Source: Massilia sp. Bi118
Lineage (GTDB): Bacteria; Pseudomonadota; Gammaproteobacteria; Burkholderiales; Burkholderiaceae_D
Reading direction: 5' to 3'
DNA: 64,000 bases
Assembly (NCBI RefSeq): GCF_918697865.1
Contig: NZ_CAKKMV010000002.1
Location: 1-64,000, forward strand
This document shows, piece after piece, positions 18,212-29,458 of the stretch. Position numbers and translations under genes: made by a program. Positions within the stretch are counted from its first letter, which is position 1. Each line of letters opens with the position of its first letter. Below the pieces are notes generated by a model. That model made no database searches, was not told where the DNA came from, and saw nothing but the letters and a program-made list of their open reading frames with translations.

Positions 18212-19126
18212 ATGAACAAACTCAGGCAAGCATTGGCCGTACTGGCCTTGTGCGGCATCGTACACGCGGCGCCGGCCCAGGACCGTGGCCAGAAGGGCCA
18301 GGTAGTACAGGACGGGATCGCGGTAAAGCCGCTGAAAGGCGGCTTCCTGCGCGACCTGCTGGCGCCGGAAGGCAAGATGGACAAGGAAGCCGGCCAGCAA
18401 TACACGGCGCTGCTGGGCCAGGCCCAGCAGAAGGGCGTGCTGGTGCCGGCCGGCGACCCGCAGGTCAAGCGCCTGCGCGCCATCGCCCAGCGCATCATCC
18501 CGCACACCGCGCGCTGGAACCAGGATGCGCAGCAGTGGAAATGGCAGGTCAACCTGCTGCAATCGGACCAGGTGAACGCCTTCTGCATGCCGGGCGGCCG
18601 CATCGCCTTCTTTACCGGCATTATCGACAAGCTCAGGCTCACCGACGACGAGATCGCGGCCGTGATGGGCCACGAAATCGCGCACGCCCTGCGCGAGCAC
18701 GGGCGCGACCGCCAGGCCAAGGCGACCACCACGGGCGTGGCCTCGTCGGTGATCGGCGCTGCGATCTCGGCCTACACCGGCTACGACCTGCGCGGCCTGG
18801 CCAACACGGCCGGCCAGCTGTACGTGCTGAAATTCTCGCGCGACGAAGAGCGCGAAGCCGACCTGGTCGGCCTCGACATCGCCGCGCGCGCCGGCTACGA
18901 CCCGCGCGCCGGCATCGCCCTGTGGAACAAGATGGCGGCCCTGAACCAGCGCGGCGCGCCGATCGAACTGCTGTCGACCCACCCGGGCGGCGCGCACCGC
19001 ATCGAGCAGATCCAGAGCCACATGAACGTGCTGCTGCCGCTGTACGCGCGCAGCAGGAACACCTCGGTGGACCGGCTGCCGGCATACCGAAGCACGCAGA
19101 CCGGTTCCAATGGCGCGGTTCGTTAG
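18212..19126 (+). CDS. M48 family periplasmic metalloprotease
   Basis: 304 aa. A Sec signal (MNKLRQALAVLALCGIVHAAPA) precedes a peptidase M48 domain with the zinc motif HEIAH (154-158) and the third ligand region DEEREADLVGLD. The layout resembles LoiP/YggG and BepA-type proteases that act on outer-membrane assembly or damaged proteins, but it lacks the BepA TPR tail. There is no lipobox, so it should be soluble in the periplasm. Its end overlaps the next gene by 17 bases. Confidence 0.9.
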   Translation: MNKLRQALAVLALCGIVHAAPAQDRGQKGQVVQDGIAVKPLKGGFLRDLLAPEGKMDKEAGQQYTALLGQAQQKGVLVPAGDPQVKRLRAIAQRIIPHTARWNQDAQQWKWQVNLLQSDQVNAFCMPGGRIAFFTGIIDKLRLTDDEIAAVMGHEIAHALREHGRDRQAKATTTGVASSVIGAAISAYTGYDLRGLANTAGQLYVLKFSRDEEREADLVGLDIAARAGYDPRAGIALWNKMAALNQRGAPIELLSTHPGGAHRIEQIQSHMNVLLPLYARSRNTSVDRLPAYRSTQTGSNGAVR

Positions 19127-20048
19127 AAAGGGCCACCAGGCCGAAGCCAACGCCTTCGTCCCGCTGCCGGTGCGCGAGGGCGTCGCCCCCAGCTATTTGT
19201 GGATCACCGAGACCCGGGCCGGCGGCATGCTGGCCTTCCTCGAGGAGCGCTTTGCCGAGGTCGGCGGCCCGTCCTGGTTCGATCGCCTGGCGCGCGGCGA
19301 CGTGGTCGATGCGAAGGGCGAGCGTTTGCACGCGGACAGCCACGTGCGCCAGGGCATGCGCATCTGGTATTACCGCGAGCTGGAGGAAGAGACCCCGATC
19401 CCCTTCGAGGAAACGATCATTCATCAGGACCAGCACCTGCTGGTGGTCGACAAGCCGCACTTCCTGCCGATGATCCCGACCGGGCGCTTCCTGCGCGAGA
19501 CCCTGCTGGTGCGCCTCAAGCGCCGGCTCGCGCTGCCGCACCTGACGCCGATCCACCGCCTCGACCGCGAGACGGCCGGCGTGGTGATCTTCTCGCACAA
19601 CCTGGAAACGCGCGGCACCTACCAGTCGATGTTCCAGAAGCGCGCGATCCGCAAGACCTACGAAGCGCTGGCGCCGGTGCTGGAGAACAGGGACTTTCCC
19701 TTCACCTACCGCAGCCGCATGGTCGACGGCGAGAAGTTCTTCGTGATGAAGGAGGAGGCGGGCGAGCCGAATTCGGAGACCCTGGTGGAGCTGATCGAGC
19801 GCCGCGGCCCGCTGGCGCGCTACCGCCTGCATCCGCACACGGGCCGCAAGCACCAGCTGCGCCTGCACATGGCCTCGCTGGGCGTGCCTATCCTGAACGA
19901 CGCCTTCTATCCGGTCGCGCTGCCCTGCAAGGGCGACGATTTTTCGAAGCCGCTGCAGCTGCTGGCGCGTTCGATCGCCTTCGATGATCCGCTCACCGGC
20001 GAAGCACGCAGCTTCGCCAGCGGGCGGGCGCTGGACTGGCCCGGATGA
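19110..20048 (+). CDS. RluA family pseudouridine synthase
   Basis: 312 aa. The catalytic block is HRLDRETAGVV with Asp152 as nucleophile. The C-terminal RLHPHTGRKHQLRLHM is the second family signature. An N-terminal region of about 90 residues is not a typical S4 domain. The target uridine, in 23S rRNA or tRNA, cannot be told from sequence. Its stop TGA abuts the stop of the convergent Ig-repeat gene in the palindrome TGATCA. Confidence 0.9.
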   Translation: MARFVRKGHQAEANAFVPLPVREGVAPSYLWITETRAGGMLAFLEERFAEVGGPSWFDRLARGDVVDAKGERLHADSHVRQGMRIWYYRELEEETPIPFEETIIHQDQHLLVVDKPHFLPMIPTGRFLRETLLVRLKRRLALPHLTPIHRLDRETAGVVIFSHNLETRGTYQSMFQKRAIRKTYEALAPVLENRDFPFTYRSRMVDGEKFFVMKEEAGEPNSETLVELIERRGPLARYRLHPHTGRKHQLRLHMASLGVPILNDAFYPVALPCKGDDFSKPLQLLARSIAFDDPLTGEARSFASGRALDWPG

Positions 20049-23000
20049 TCAGCTCGGGATCGGCCCGAGCGTGAAGTCCTGGTTGCTGCCGACGATAACG
20101 ATATTGCCCGCCAGGTCTTCGATGGTGCTCGCGTCGACATTGACGTGCAGCTTGTAGATCTGGTTCAGCGTGCCGAGGTTCAGTTCCAGCGTGTTCCGCG
20201 TGCCCATCTCGCCGTTCACGATCCGCCAGTTTGTCATCGCATTCCACACGTGCTCCGAGTGCTTGAGATGGGTGATGGTGTCGATGACGTCGATCTGGCC
20301 GCCGGCGCCGAACACGATCTGCTCGTTGAACTCGAGGCTGATCCAGCCCTTGTGGGTGCCGGAATCCACGCCGCTGTCCTGCAGGGCCACCGTCGGCGCG
20401 GCGGTGTCGATGGTGAGATGCAGCGCCGCCGAGTACTCGCTGCGGTTGCCGGCCGCATCCACGTGCCGGGCCGTCAGGTCATGGGTGCCGTCCGCCAGCG
20501 CGGCCGGATAGCCGTCCTGGGTGCCGACCGTGAACGACCAGCTCTTGTCCGCTTTCACTTCGGCGCTGCCGAGCAGCATATCGTCTTCGTAGATCTGGAT
20601 GGTGCCGCCGGCTTCGGCGGCGCTGCCCTTGATGGTCGGGGTGTTGTCCCTGGTGATGCCGTCGCTGTCCGAAACGCCGGTGTCGCTGGCCGCGTCCAGC
20701 ACCGGCTTCGAGGGCGCCTCGGGCGGCGTGAAATCGATGCGGAAGTTCACCGGCGTCGAGGTGGCGCGGTCGCTGAAATTGCCGGCCAGGTCGGTCTGCT
20801 CGACGGTCAGGGTATGTTCGCCTTGCGCCAGCGAATGCAGGGAGCGCACTTCATAAATGCCGCCATTGTCGATGCGGGTTTCGCCGACGATGGTGCTGCC
20901 GTCCCAGACCCGGATCAGGGCGCCGACTTCGCCGGTACCGCTGAACACCGGCTGGGTTTCGTTGGTCAGCAGGTCGCTGTGCGAGCTGCCGCTGTCGCTG
21001 TCCTCGCCGAGCGTCACCGTGGCCGGCGCGATGGTCGAATCCACCTTCAACGTCAGCGCGGCGGAGGCGGGGCTTTCGTTGTTGGCGCCGTCGACCTGTT
21101 TGACGGTCAGTTGGTGCGTGCCGTCCGCCAGCGACTTCCCGTCCAGCCAATCGCCCGCCGCAAACGTCCAGGTATTGTCGGCCTTCGCCGTGGTCTGGGC
21201 CAGCAGGGTGCCGTTCTCGTCGAACAGCTTGACCCTGGCAAAGCTGGCCGCGCCGTTGCCGCTCAGGCCAGGCGTGTGCAGACTGGTCAGGTTGTCGCCG
21301 GTGGCGCCGGTATCGCTGTCGGCCGCCAGTGCCGGAGCGCTCGGCGCAGGACCGGCATGCGCGTCGATCTGGATCCTGCCGCCCGAATCGTGGTGGCCGT
21401 AGCCGTCGACATAAGGGATGTCGAGGCCCGAGAAACTGATGTGGGCCGCATCCAGCAGGTTGCCCGCCAGGTCGCTGACGTGGCCGGCCAGGTCCTCGCT
21501 GTCGACCAGGGCCAGCGAGTCGCTGCCGTGGGTATCGTCCTCGCCGTTGGCGCCGACGATGTATTTGAAGTAGACGGTGCGGCCATCCGCGCTGGCATGG
21601 TCCCAGGTCGCCAGGCCGTTATTCGTCAGGCGCAGGGTCGGCGTGCCGCTGCCGGCCTTCTGCACCGCTTCGCTGAATTCGACGGCGATCTGGATTTCCT
21701 TGCCGATGCCGTAGATGCCGGACGAGGTCAGCGAGGCGGCCGACATGGCGGTCGGCGCCAGGGTATCGACGCCGGAGGTCCGGAAATGCATGGGCTGCAG
21801 ATTGCGGATCGCATTGCCGGCCAGGTCGGTGACATCGCTCGACAACTCGATCGTGTAATCCTTGCCCGGCTCGAAATGGTGGTCCGAGGCGGAGACCGTC
21901 AGGGTGCGGCGGTCCGCCGAAAAATTGCTGTCGTCGAGGTAGACGCCGCCCGTATGGCCTTCGGCATCGGTGAAATAGAAGTGCGCGCCCTCGCTCGGGA
22001 CCAGGTACATCGCTTCGTCGAAGGTGAAGACCAGGTCGTCGCCTGCGCCCCCCGAGGCGCCGGCGGGTGAACTCAGCATCGCCGGTGCGGCGGTATCGAT
22101 CGTGAAGCTCTGGGTGAAGCTGGCGCTTTGGTGGGTGCCGTCGACCACGCGCGCGCTGATCGTGTGCGCGCCGTCCTCGAAATGCATGCTGTCCTGGCCG
22201 TCGTACCAGGACGAGCCGTCCATGGATGCTTCGAATTCCGCGCCGCCGTCGATCGACAGCATCAGCTTCTGGCCGGCCGCCAGCTCGCCGGACAGCCTGC
22301 CGGAAAACCACTGCGAAGCCTCGCTGCTGATATGGTCGTTGCGATCGGGCGAGTGCCAGTCGTTGATGCCGATGTCATGTTCCACATAGGCCTGCACCGT
22401 GCCGTCGACCACGTAGTTGGCCGAGGTGACGAGGCTGCCCGCATTGCCATGCGCATCGTGGATGCCGCGCAGGTCGAGCGTGACCGCATTGACGGCATCG
22501 ACCAGGCTCAGGGCGGTCGACAGGGTCGCGGTCCAGGTGAGGCCGCCGTCCTCCGTATGCAGCGTGCTCAGGCCCTCGCTGTCGAGCAGGGTGGCGCTCG
22601 GCACGTCCAGGATCGCGGCGATGTCTGTCACTTTCTGCGACAGCACGATCTTCATGGCGATGCCGCCGCCGTGCAGCAGTTCGCTGCCGTCCAGGCTGAT
22701 GGTCGCGCTCGGCCCCACGGTGTCGACGTCATAGGTCTGCGCGGCGTTCGCGAAGCCGCTGCCGGCGTTACCGGCCGCGTCGATCACTTTGCTCATGTCG
22801 ATGGTCAGCTTGTTGCCGCTCACTTCCACCTGGCCGGCGCCGGGGCGCAGGATGGTCTTCCAGGTCAGGCCGCCGTCACTGGTGCTCAGGCCGAGCAGGG
22901 TCGCGTTGGGCGCCTGGATGGCGTCCGCGCCCAGGCTCACCTTTTCGGAAAAGCGCATCACGACTTCGACGCCTTCGTTGCTTGAAACCGCGCTGCCGTT

Positions 23001-24347
23001 CAGCTGGATGTCGGCGACCATCGGCGCCACCGTATCGATCGCGTAGGTGGCGCTGGAGAGCACGCTGCCGCTGCCGGCATTGCCCTTCAGGTCCTGCAGC
23101 TTGGTCAGATCGACGCTGAGCGTGTTGCCGCTCGAAGTGTTCGGGTCGAGCGCCTTCAGCGTGCCGGCCCAGGTGCGGCCGCCGTCGCTGCTCGTCAGGC
23201 CTTCGACAACAGCATGCGGCGCGGTAATGGCGCTGGCCGGGAGTTCCCGGACCGCTTCCGAAAAAGTGAAGGTGACGCCGACCGTAGCGCCGGTCTTCAG
23301 CAGGCTGCCGTCGAGGGCGATGGCGACGCCGGACGGGCCCTGGGTGTCGACCGTATAGGCGTTTGAAGCGACCGTGCCGCTGCCCAGGTTGCCGGCGAGG
23401 TCGGCCACCTTGCCGAGGTCGAGGCTCAGCACCTCGCCGGCGGCGCTGCCGTTGCCGTGCAGCGTCAGCTTCCAGGTCTTGCCGTCTTCGCTGCCGCTGA
23501 TGTTCGTGATGGATGCATGCCCGGCCTGCAGCGCCGCGGCGTCCAGGCCCTTGACCGCTTCCGAGAAGCTGACGGTGGCGACGATGTCATGGCCGCCCGT
23601 CAGTTCGGTCCCGTCCAGCGCGATGCTAGCCGCCGGGCCCTTGGTGTCGACCGAATAGCTGGCCACGTTGCCGACGCCCTTGCCGGCATTGCCGGCGGCG
23701 TCGCGGACCTTGCTCATGTCGATGGTGAGGACGTTGGCTGGCTGCTCGGCCGCGCCGGCCGGCACCAGGGTCGCCACCCACGCATGGCCGTCGCCCACCG
23801 GCGCCAGCGCGCTGACGGCGGCGTTCGGCGCGTTCAGGGCCTCGGCCGTCAGCCCGCTCACCGGTTCCGAGAACACCAGCGTGACCTGCAGGCTGCCGCC
23901 GGCCTTGAGCAGGCTGCCATCGATCTCGTGCGAGACCAGGGTCGGGGCATCGCCGTCAGGCGCCGGATCGGTCGTGAACCGGATCTGCGAGGTGGCGCGC
24001 ACGCCGCCGAAGGCCACGTGGGCGCTGGACACCAGCACGCCGTTGCCCATCACGATGCTGTAGGCGTGATCGGGCAGCAGGCCGCTCACGTTCAGCTTCA
24101 CATGGGTGCCGTCGACGCTGATGCTGGATGCGGAAATCGTGTGGGTGTCGGTGGCGCCGACCACGCGCATGGTGGGCTGGCCGGTGGCGCGGTCGATCAC
24201 GGTCTGGACCGCGCCGTCGGTGATGTAAATCGTGCCGCTGCCGGCCGCCATCGCGGTGTTGAACACGAGGTCGATGCTCATGCCGCCTGCGATGACGGTC
24301 GGGGTGGCGGACAGCAGGATCGGCGGAGTATTGGTAAGTGAAGTCAT
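20049..24347 (-). CDS. Giant Ig-like repeat protein
   Basis: 1432 aa from the ATG at 24347; a TTG 60 bases upstream could add 20 residues. The chain is almost entirely beta-sandwich repeats. An N-terminal SbsA-like module (about 1-125) is followed by about five units of roughly 100 aa marked by FSEAV or FSEKV and DAAGNAGSG motifs (about 130-640). After a linker (DWHSPDRND) come two further SbsA-type modules, then several Ig group-13-like modules (NTPTIKGSA, DAAGNRSEY). It is rich in D, N, G and T, as in calcium-stabilised surface adhesins. I see no signal peptide, membrane anchor, GGxGxD repeats or secretion genes nearby. A surface or matrix role is inference. Confidence 0.82.
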   Translation of the reverse strand: MTSLTNTPPILLSATPTVIAGGMSIDLVFNTAMAAGSGTIYITDGAVQTVIDRATGQPTMRVVGATDTHTISASSISVDGTHVKLNVSGLLPDHAYSIVMGNGVLVSSAHVAFGGVRATSQIRFTTDPAPDGDAPTLVSHEIDGSLLKAGGSLQVTLVFSEPVSGLTAEALNAPNAAVSALAPVGDGHAWVATLVPAGAAEQPANVLTIDMSKVRDAAGNAGKGVGNVASYSVDTKGPAASIALDGTELTGGHDIVATVSFSEAVKGLDAAALQAGHASITNISGSEDGKTWKLTLHGNGSAAGEVLSLDLGKVADLAGNLGSGTVASNAYTVDTQGPSGVAIALDGSLLKTGATVGVTFTFSEAVRELPASAITAPHAVVEGLTSSDGGRTWAGTLKALDPNTSSGNTLSVDLTKLQDLKGNAGSGSVLSSATYAIDTVAPMVADIQLNGSAVSSNEGVEVVMRFSEKVSLGADAIQAPNATLLGLSTSDGGLTWKTILRPGAGQVEVSGNKLTIDMSKVIDAAGNAGSGFANAAQTYDVDTVGPSATISLDGSELLHGGGIAMKIVLSQKVTDIAAILDVPSATLLDSEGLSTLHTEDGGLTWTATLSTALSLVDAVNAVTLDLRGIHDAHGNAGSLVTSANYVVDGTVQAYVEHDIGINDWHSPDRNDHISSEASQWFSGRLSGELAAGQKLMLSIDGGAEFEASMDGSSWYDGQDSMHFEDGAHTISARVVDGTHQSASFTQSFTIDTAAPAMLSSPAGASGGAGDDLVFTFDEAMYLVPSEGAHFYFTDAEGHTGGVYLDDSNFSADRRTLTVSASDHHFEPGKDYTIELSSDVTDLAGNAIRNLQPMHFRTSGVDTLAPTAMSAASLTSSGIYGIGKEIQIAVEFSEAVQKAGSGTPTLRLTNNGLATWDHASADGRTVYFKYIVGANGEDDTHGSDSLALVDSEDLAGHVSDLAGNLLDAAHISFSGLDIPYVDGYGHHDSGGRIQIDAHAGPAPSAPALAADSDTGATGDNLTSLHTPGLSGNGAASFARVKLFDENGTLLAQTTAKADNTWTFAAGDWLDGKSLADGTHQLTVKQVDGANNESPASAALTLKVDSTIAPATVTLGEDSDSGSSHSDLLTNETQPVFSGTGEVGALIRVWDGSTIVGETRIDNGGIYEVRSLHSLAQGEHTLTVEQTDLAGNFSDRATSTPVNFRIDFTPPEAPSKPVLDAASDTGVSDSDGITRDNTPTIKGSAAEAGGTIQIYEDDMLLGSAEVKADKSWSFTVGTQDGYPAALADGTHDLTARHVDAAGNRSEYSAALHLTIDTAAPTVALQDSGVDSGTHKGWISLEFNEQIVFGAGGQIDVIDTITHLKHSEHVWNAMTNWRIVNGEMGTRNTLELNLGTLNQIYKLHVNVDASTIEDLAGNIVIVGSNQDFTLGPIPS

Positions 24348-24499
24348 GACGGTCGTTCGCGCGGCGGAGCGGATGAATAAGGTGGCGGAAATAAAAAATT
24401 CCGTCAAGCAAGCTTAGCGAACGGATCATACCGCCAAAAAGCCGCCCAAAACCGCCGGCGCGAACGAATCCCCCAGCAGAGGGGGAGTTTGCGGAGGTG

Positions 24500-25270
24500 T
24501 TACAGCGCGTAGTCGATGATCAGCGGCGCGTGGTCCGAGAAGCGCTCGTCCTTGTAGACCGAGACCGCGTGAGCCTTGCTGGCGATGCCCGGGGTGGCGA
24601 CGTGGTAGTCGATGCGCCAGCCGACGTTCTTGGCCCAGGCCTGGCCGCGGTTGCTCCACCAGGTGTAATCGGCGGCCTCGGGCGCCACCACGCGGTGCAC
24701 GTCCACCAGGCCCAGTTCGTCGAACAGGCGCGTCATCCAGGCGCGTTCCTCCGGCAGGAAGCCCGAATTCTTCTGGTTGCTCTTCCAGTTCTTGAGGTCG
24801 ATTTCCTTGTGCGCGATGTTCCAGTCGCCGCAGATGACGACTTCGCGGCCCTCGGCTTTCAATGCCTGCAGGTGCGGCAGGAATACCTCCATGAAGCGGA
24901 ATTTGGCTTCCTGGCGTTCCGGCGAGGACGAGCCGGATGGGCAGTAGACCGAGATCACGGTCAGGTCGCCGCAATCGACGCGGGTGTAGCGGCCTTCGTT
25001 GTCGAATTCGAGGCAGCCGAAGCCGATCTTCGCGGCGTCTGGCCTGGTGCGGCTGTACACGCCGGTGCCGGAATAGCCCTTCTTCTCGGCGTAGTGGAAA
25101 TGCCCGTGGTAGCCGTGCGGCGCGAGGAATTCCTCGGTCATGTCGGCTTGCTGGGCTTTCAGCTCCTGCACGCAGATGAAGTCGGCGTTCTGGCTGGCGA
25201 TCCAGTTGAAGAAGCCCTTCTTGTGGGCGGAGCGGATTCCGTTCAGGTTGGCGGAGATAATTCGTGGCAT
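24500..25270 (-). CDS. xth: Exodeoxyribonuclease III
   Basis: 256 aa. Repairs abasic sites and trims 3' ends of DNA. The start ATG gives MPRIISANLNGIRSA, the family N-terminus; an upstream frame extension is rejected. Catalytic blocks are VQELKAQ, the EGREVVICGDWNIAHKEIDL region with the conserved D-N pair, RIDY and the terminal SDHAPL containing the catalytic histidine. It is transcribed away from the hybrid kinase. Confidence 0.95.
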   Translation of the reverse strand: MPRIISANLNGIRSAHKKGFFNWIASQNADFICVQELKAQQADMTEEFLAPHGYHGHFHYAEKKGYSGTGVYSRTRPDAAKIGFGCLEFDNEGRYTRVDCGDLTVISVYCPSGSSSPERQEAKFRFMEVFLPHLQALKAEGREVVICGDWNIAHKEIDLKNWKSNQKNSGFLPEERAWMTRLFDELGLVDVHRVVAPEAADYTWWSNRGQAWAKNVGWRIDYHVATPGIASKAHAVSVYKDERFSDHAPLIIDYAL

Positions 25271-25434
25271 GATGAAAAGGAAAAGGGCAGGGCGCATGGC
25301 CAAAACGTGAGTTTAACGCGTTTCTAGATTGCCTTTCGGTAACTGTGTACGGATGACTACGCTTATCGCCGAATTGTTAAGCGAATTGTTTCGGCGTGTT
25401 AAACTTTCCCGCTTATGTACGCACCGGAGTTCAT

Positions 25435-28032
<2,598 letters not shown>

Positions 28033-28068
28033 AATATCGGCTTTACAGATTTCATCAGGGGTAAAGTC

Positions 28069-28725
28069 GTGGACAATCTGCGCCAGCAGTTCATTGCGTT
28101 TTCCGTCGAGTCCGAAGTTCTGAAATTCGGCCAGTTCCTCACCAAGGCCGGCCGCCAGTCGCCGTATTTCTTCAACGCCGGCCTGTTCCACGACGGCGCC
28201 ACGCTGGGCAAGCTGGCCCAGTTCTACGCCCAGACCCTGCTGGATTCGGGCGTCGAATTCGACATGCTGTTCGGCCCCGCCTACAAGGGCATCACGCTGG
28301 CATCAAGCACCGCGGTGGCGCTGGCCGCGAAAGGCCGCGACACCTCCTTCGCCTACAACCGCAAGGAAGCCAAGGACCACGGCGAAGGCGGCACCATCGT
28401 CGGCGCCCAGCTCAAGGGCAAGGTCGTGATCATCGACGACGTGATCTCGGCCGGCACCTCGGTGCGCGAATCCGTGGCCATGATCCGCGCCGCCGGTGCC
28501 GAGCCGGCCGCGGTGCTGATCGCGCTGGACCGCATGGAACGGGCTGGCCGCGACGGCGTGCTGTCGCCGCTGTCGGCGGTGCAGGAAGTCAGCCAGAACT
28601 ACGGCATTCCGGTGATCTCGATCGCCAACCTGGCCGACCTGTTCACCTATCTGTCCGCCGATCCTTCGCTGGCGCAGCACAAGGATGCGGTGGCGGCGTA
28701 TCGCGCACAATACGGCGTGGTCTGA
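28069..28725 (+). CDS. pyrE: Orotate phosphoribosyltransferase
   Basis: 218 aa. Converts orotate and PRPP to orotidine 5'-phosphate in pyrimidine synthesis. The PRPP-binding motif is VVIIDDVISAGTS, and KFGQFLTKAGRQSPYFFNAG and FGPAYKGITLA are family blocks. It starts with GTG. Its TGA stop abuts that of the convergent GST gene in TGATCA, with no terminator between them. Confidence 0.97.
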   Translation: MDNLRQQFIAFSVESEVLKFGQFLTKAGRQSPYFFNAGLFHDGATLGKLAQFYAQTLLDSGVEFDMLFGPAYKGITLASSTAVALAAKGRDTSFAYNRKEAKDHGEGGTIVGAQLKGKVVIIDDVISAGTSVRESVAMIRAAGAEPAAVLIALDRMERAGRDGVLSPLSAVQEVSQNYGIPVISIANLADLFTYLSADPSLAQHKDAVAAYRAQYGVV

Positions 28726-29376
28726 TCACGCGGCCGCTGCGGCCTGCCTGAAATGCGCCACCTGGTCCGCCAGCGCCTTACGGAAGGCGGGGCGGGCCAT
28801 GCAGCGGTCGCGGTAAGCCTGCACGCGGGCGTAGCGTTCCACCATCTCCATGTTGTCCATCAGGCGCAGCACCGTCGTCATCAGGATGTCGGCCGCGCTG
28901 AAGTCCTTCGCCAGCCACTCCCGGCCCTCCAGCCAGTCGTCGAGGTCGCGCAGGCGCTTGTGCACCATCGCTTCCGTCGCCGGACGGGCGCCGGCGGCCC
29001 AGGGCTCGCCGGCGGAAAACACCACCAGGCTCACCAGGTTGCCGACGTAGGGCTCGACCGAGTTCAGGGCCGCGAACATCCACATCGTCACGCGTGCGCG
29101 CTCGTCCGCGTCCACCGGCAGCAAAGCAGGGCTGCGTTCGCCCAGGTGCAGCAGGATGGCGCCGGTCTCGAACAGTGTGAGGCCGCCGTCCTGCAGCACG
29201 GGGATCTGGCTGAAGGGCTGCTCGCGGCGGTAGGCGGGCGTGGCCGCTTCCTGGAACTCGAGCGCGCGGAGCAGGTAGGGCAGGCCGGCTTCTTCGAGCG
29301 CCCAGCGCACGCGCAGGTCGCGCACATAGCCGATGGCGAATTCGGGCACGCTGCGGAAAGTGGTCAGGGTAAGCAT
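28726..29376 (-). CDS. Glutathione S-transferase family protein
   Basis: 216 aa. The N-terminal thioredoxin-like domain has the cis-proline region FSQIPVLQDGGLTLFETGAI, where E and T/S contact the gamma-glutamyl group of glutathione. The C-terminal half is all-helical (WLAKDFSAADILMTTVLRLM). The substrate is unknown. It is divergent from a TetR-family gene, and a palindrome in the gap overlaps its -35 element, so TetR control is likely. Confidence 0.9.
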   Translation of the reverse strand: MLTLTTFRSVPEFAIGYVRDLRVRWALEEAGLPYLLRALEFQEAATPAYRREQPFSQIPVLQDGGLTLFETGAILLHLGERSPALLPVDADERARVTMWMFAALNSVEPYVGNLVSLVVFSAGEPWAAGARPATEAMVHKRLRDLDDWLEGREWLAKDFSAADILMTTVLRLMDNMEMVERYARVQAYRDRCMARPAFRKALADQVAHFRQAAAAA

Positions 29377-29406
29377 GTTTGGCTCCTTCTCGTGGTGGAT
29401 GGAGAG

Positions 29407-29434
29407 AGAATACGCGGGTGCATAATATGTTCAA
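29407..29434 (-). promoter_or_regulatory. Sigma-70-type promoter of the GST gene
   Basis: On the minus strand TTGAAC (29434-29429) and TATTCT (29412-29407) are separated by 16 bases. The -35 element lies inside the palindromic operator at 29422-29445, which would let a bound repressor block RNA polymerase. Confidence 0.6.
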
Positions 29435-29445
29435 GAACATAATAT
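29422..29445. promoter_or_regulatory. Palindromic operator for the TetR-family regulator
   Basis: A 24-base palindrome: 11-base arms flank AA, with ten of eleven pairs matching (core ATGTTC-AA-GAACAT, outer part ATA and TAT). It lies in the 82-base gap between the GST gene and the TetR gene, 13 bases before the regulator ATG and over the GST -35 element. Size and place fit a TetR dimer site controlling both genes. Confidence 0.75.
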
Positions 29446-29458
29446 TGGAGACCCCGAC

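Noticed and set aside
20145..22070. A 641-codon open frame on the plus strand opposite the Ig-repeat gene
   Set aside because: No protein-like pattern; repeated GGC/GCC codons of the Ig gene keep the frame open.
24348..24407. TTG at 24407 as start of the Ig-repeat protein, giving a short hydrophobic N-terminus
   Set aside because: The extra 20 residues (MTEFFISATLFIRSAARTTV) do not make a convincing signal peptide and the codon is rare; kept only as an alternative.
24470..24485. CCCCC-AGCAGA-GGGGG hairpin after xth
   Set aside because: A short stem with no T run in the direction of xth; too weak to call a terminator.
25396..25434. GTG at 25396 as start of the hybrid kinase
   Set aside because: The GTG at 25435 has GGAG five bases upstream and begins just before the conserved MEDS sequence; the upstream one has no ribosome site.
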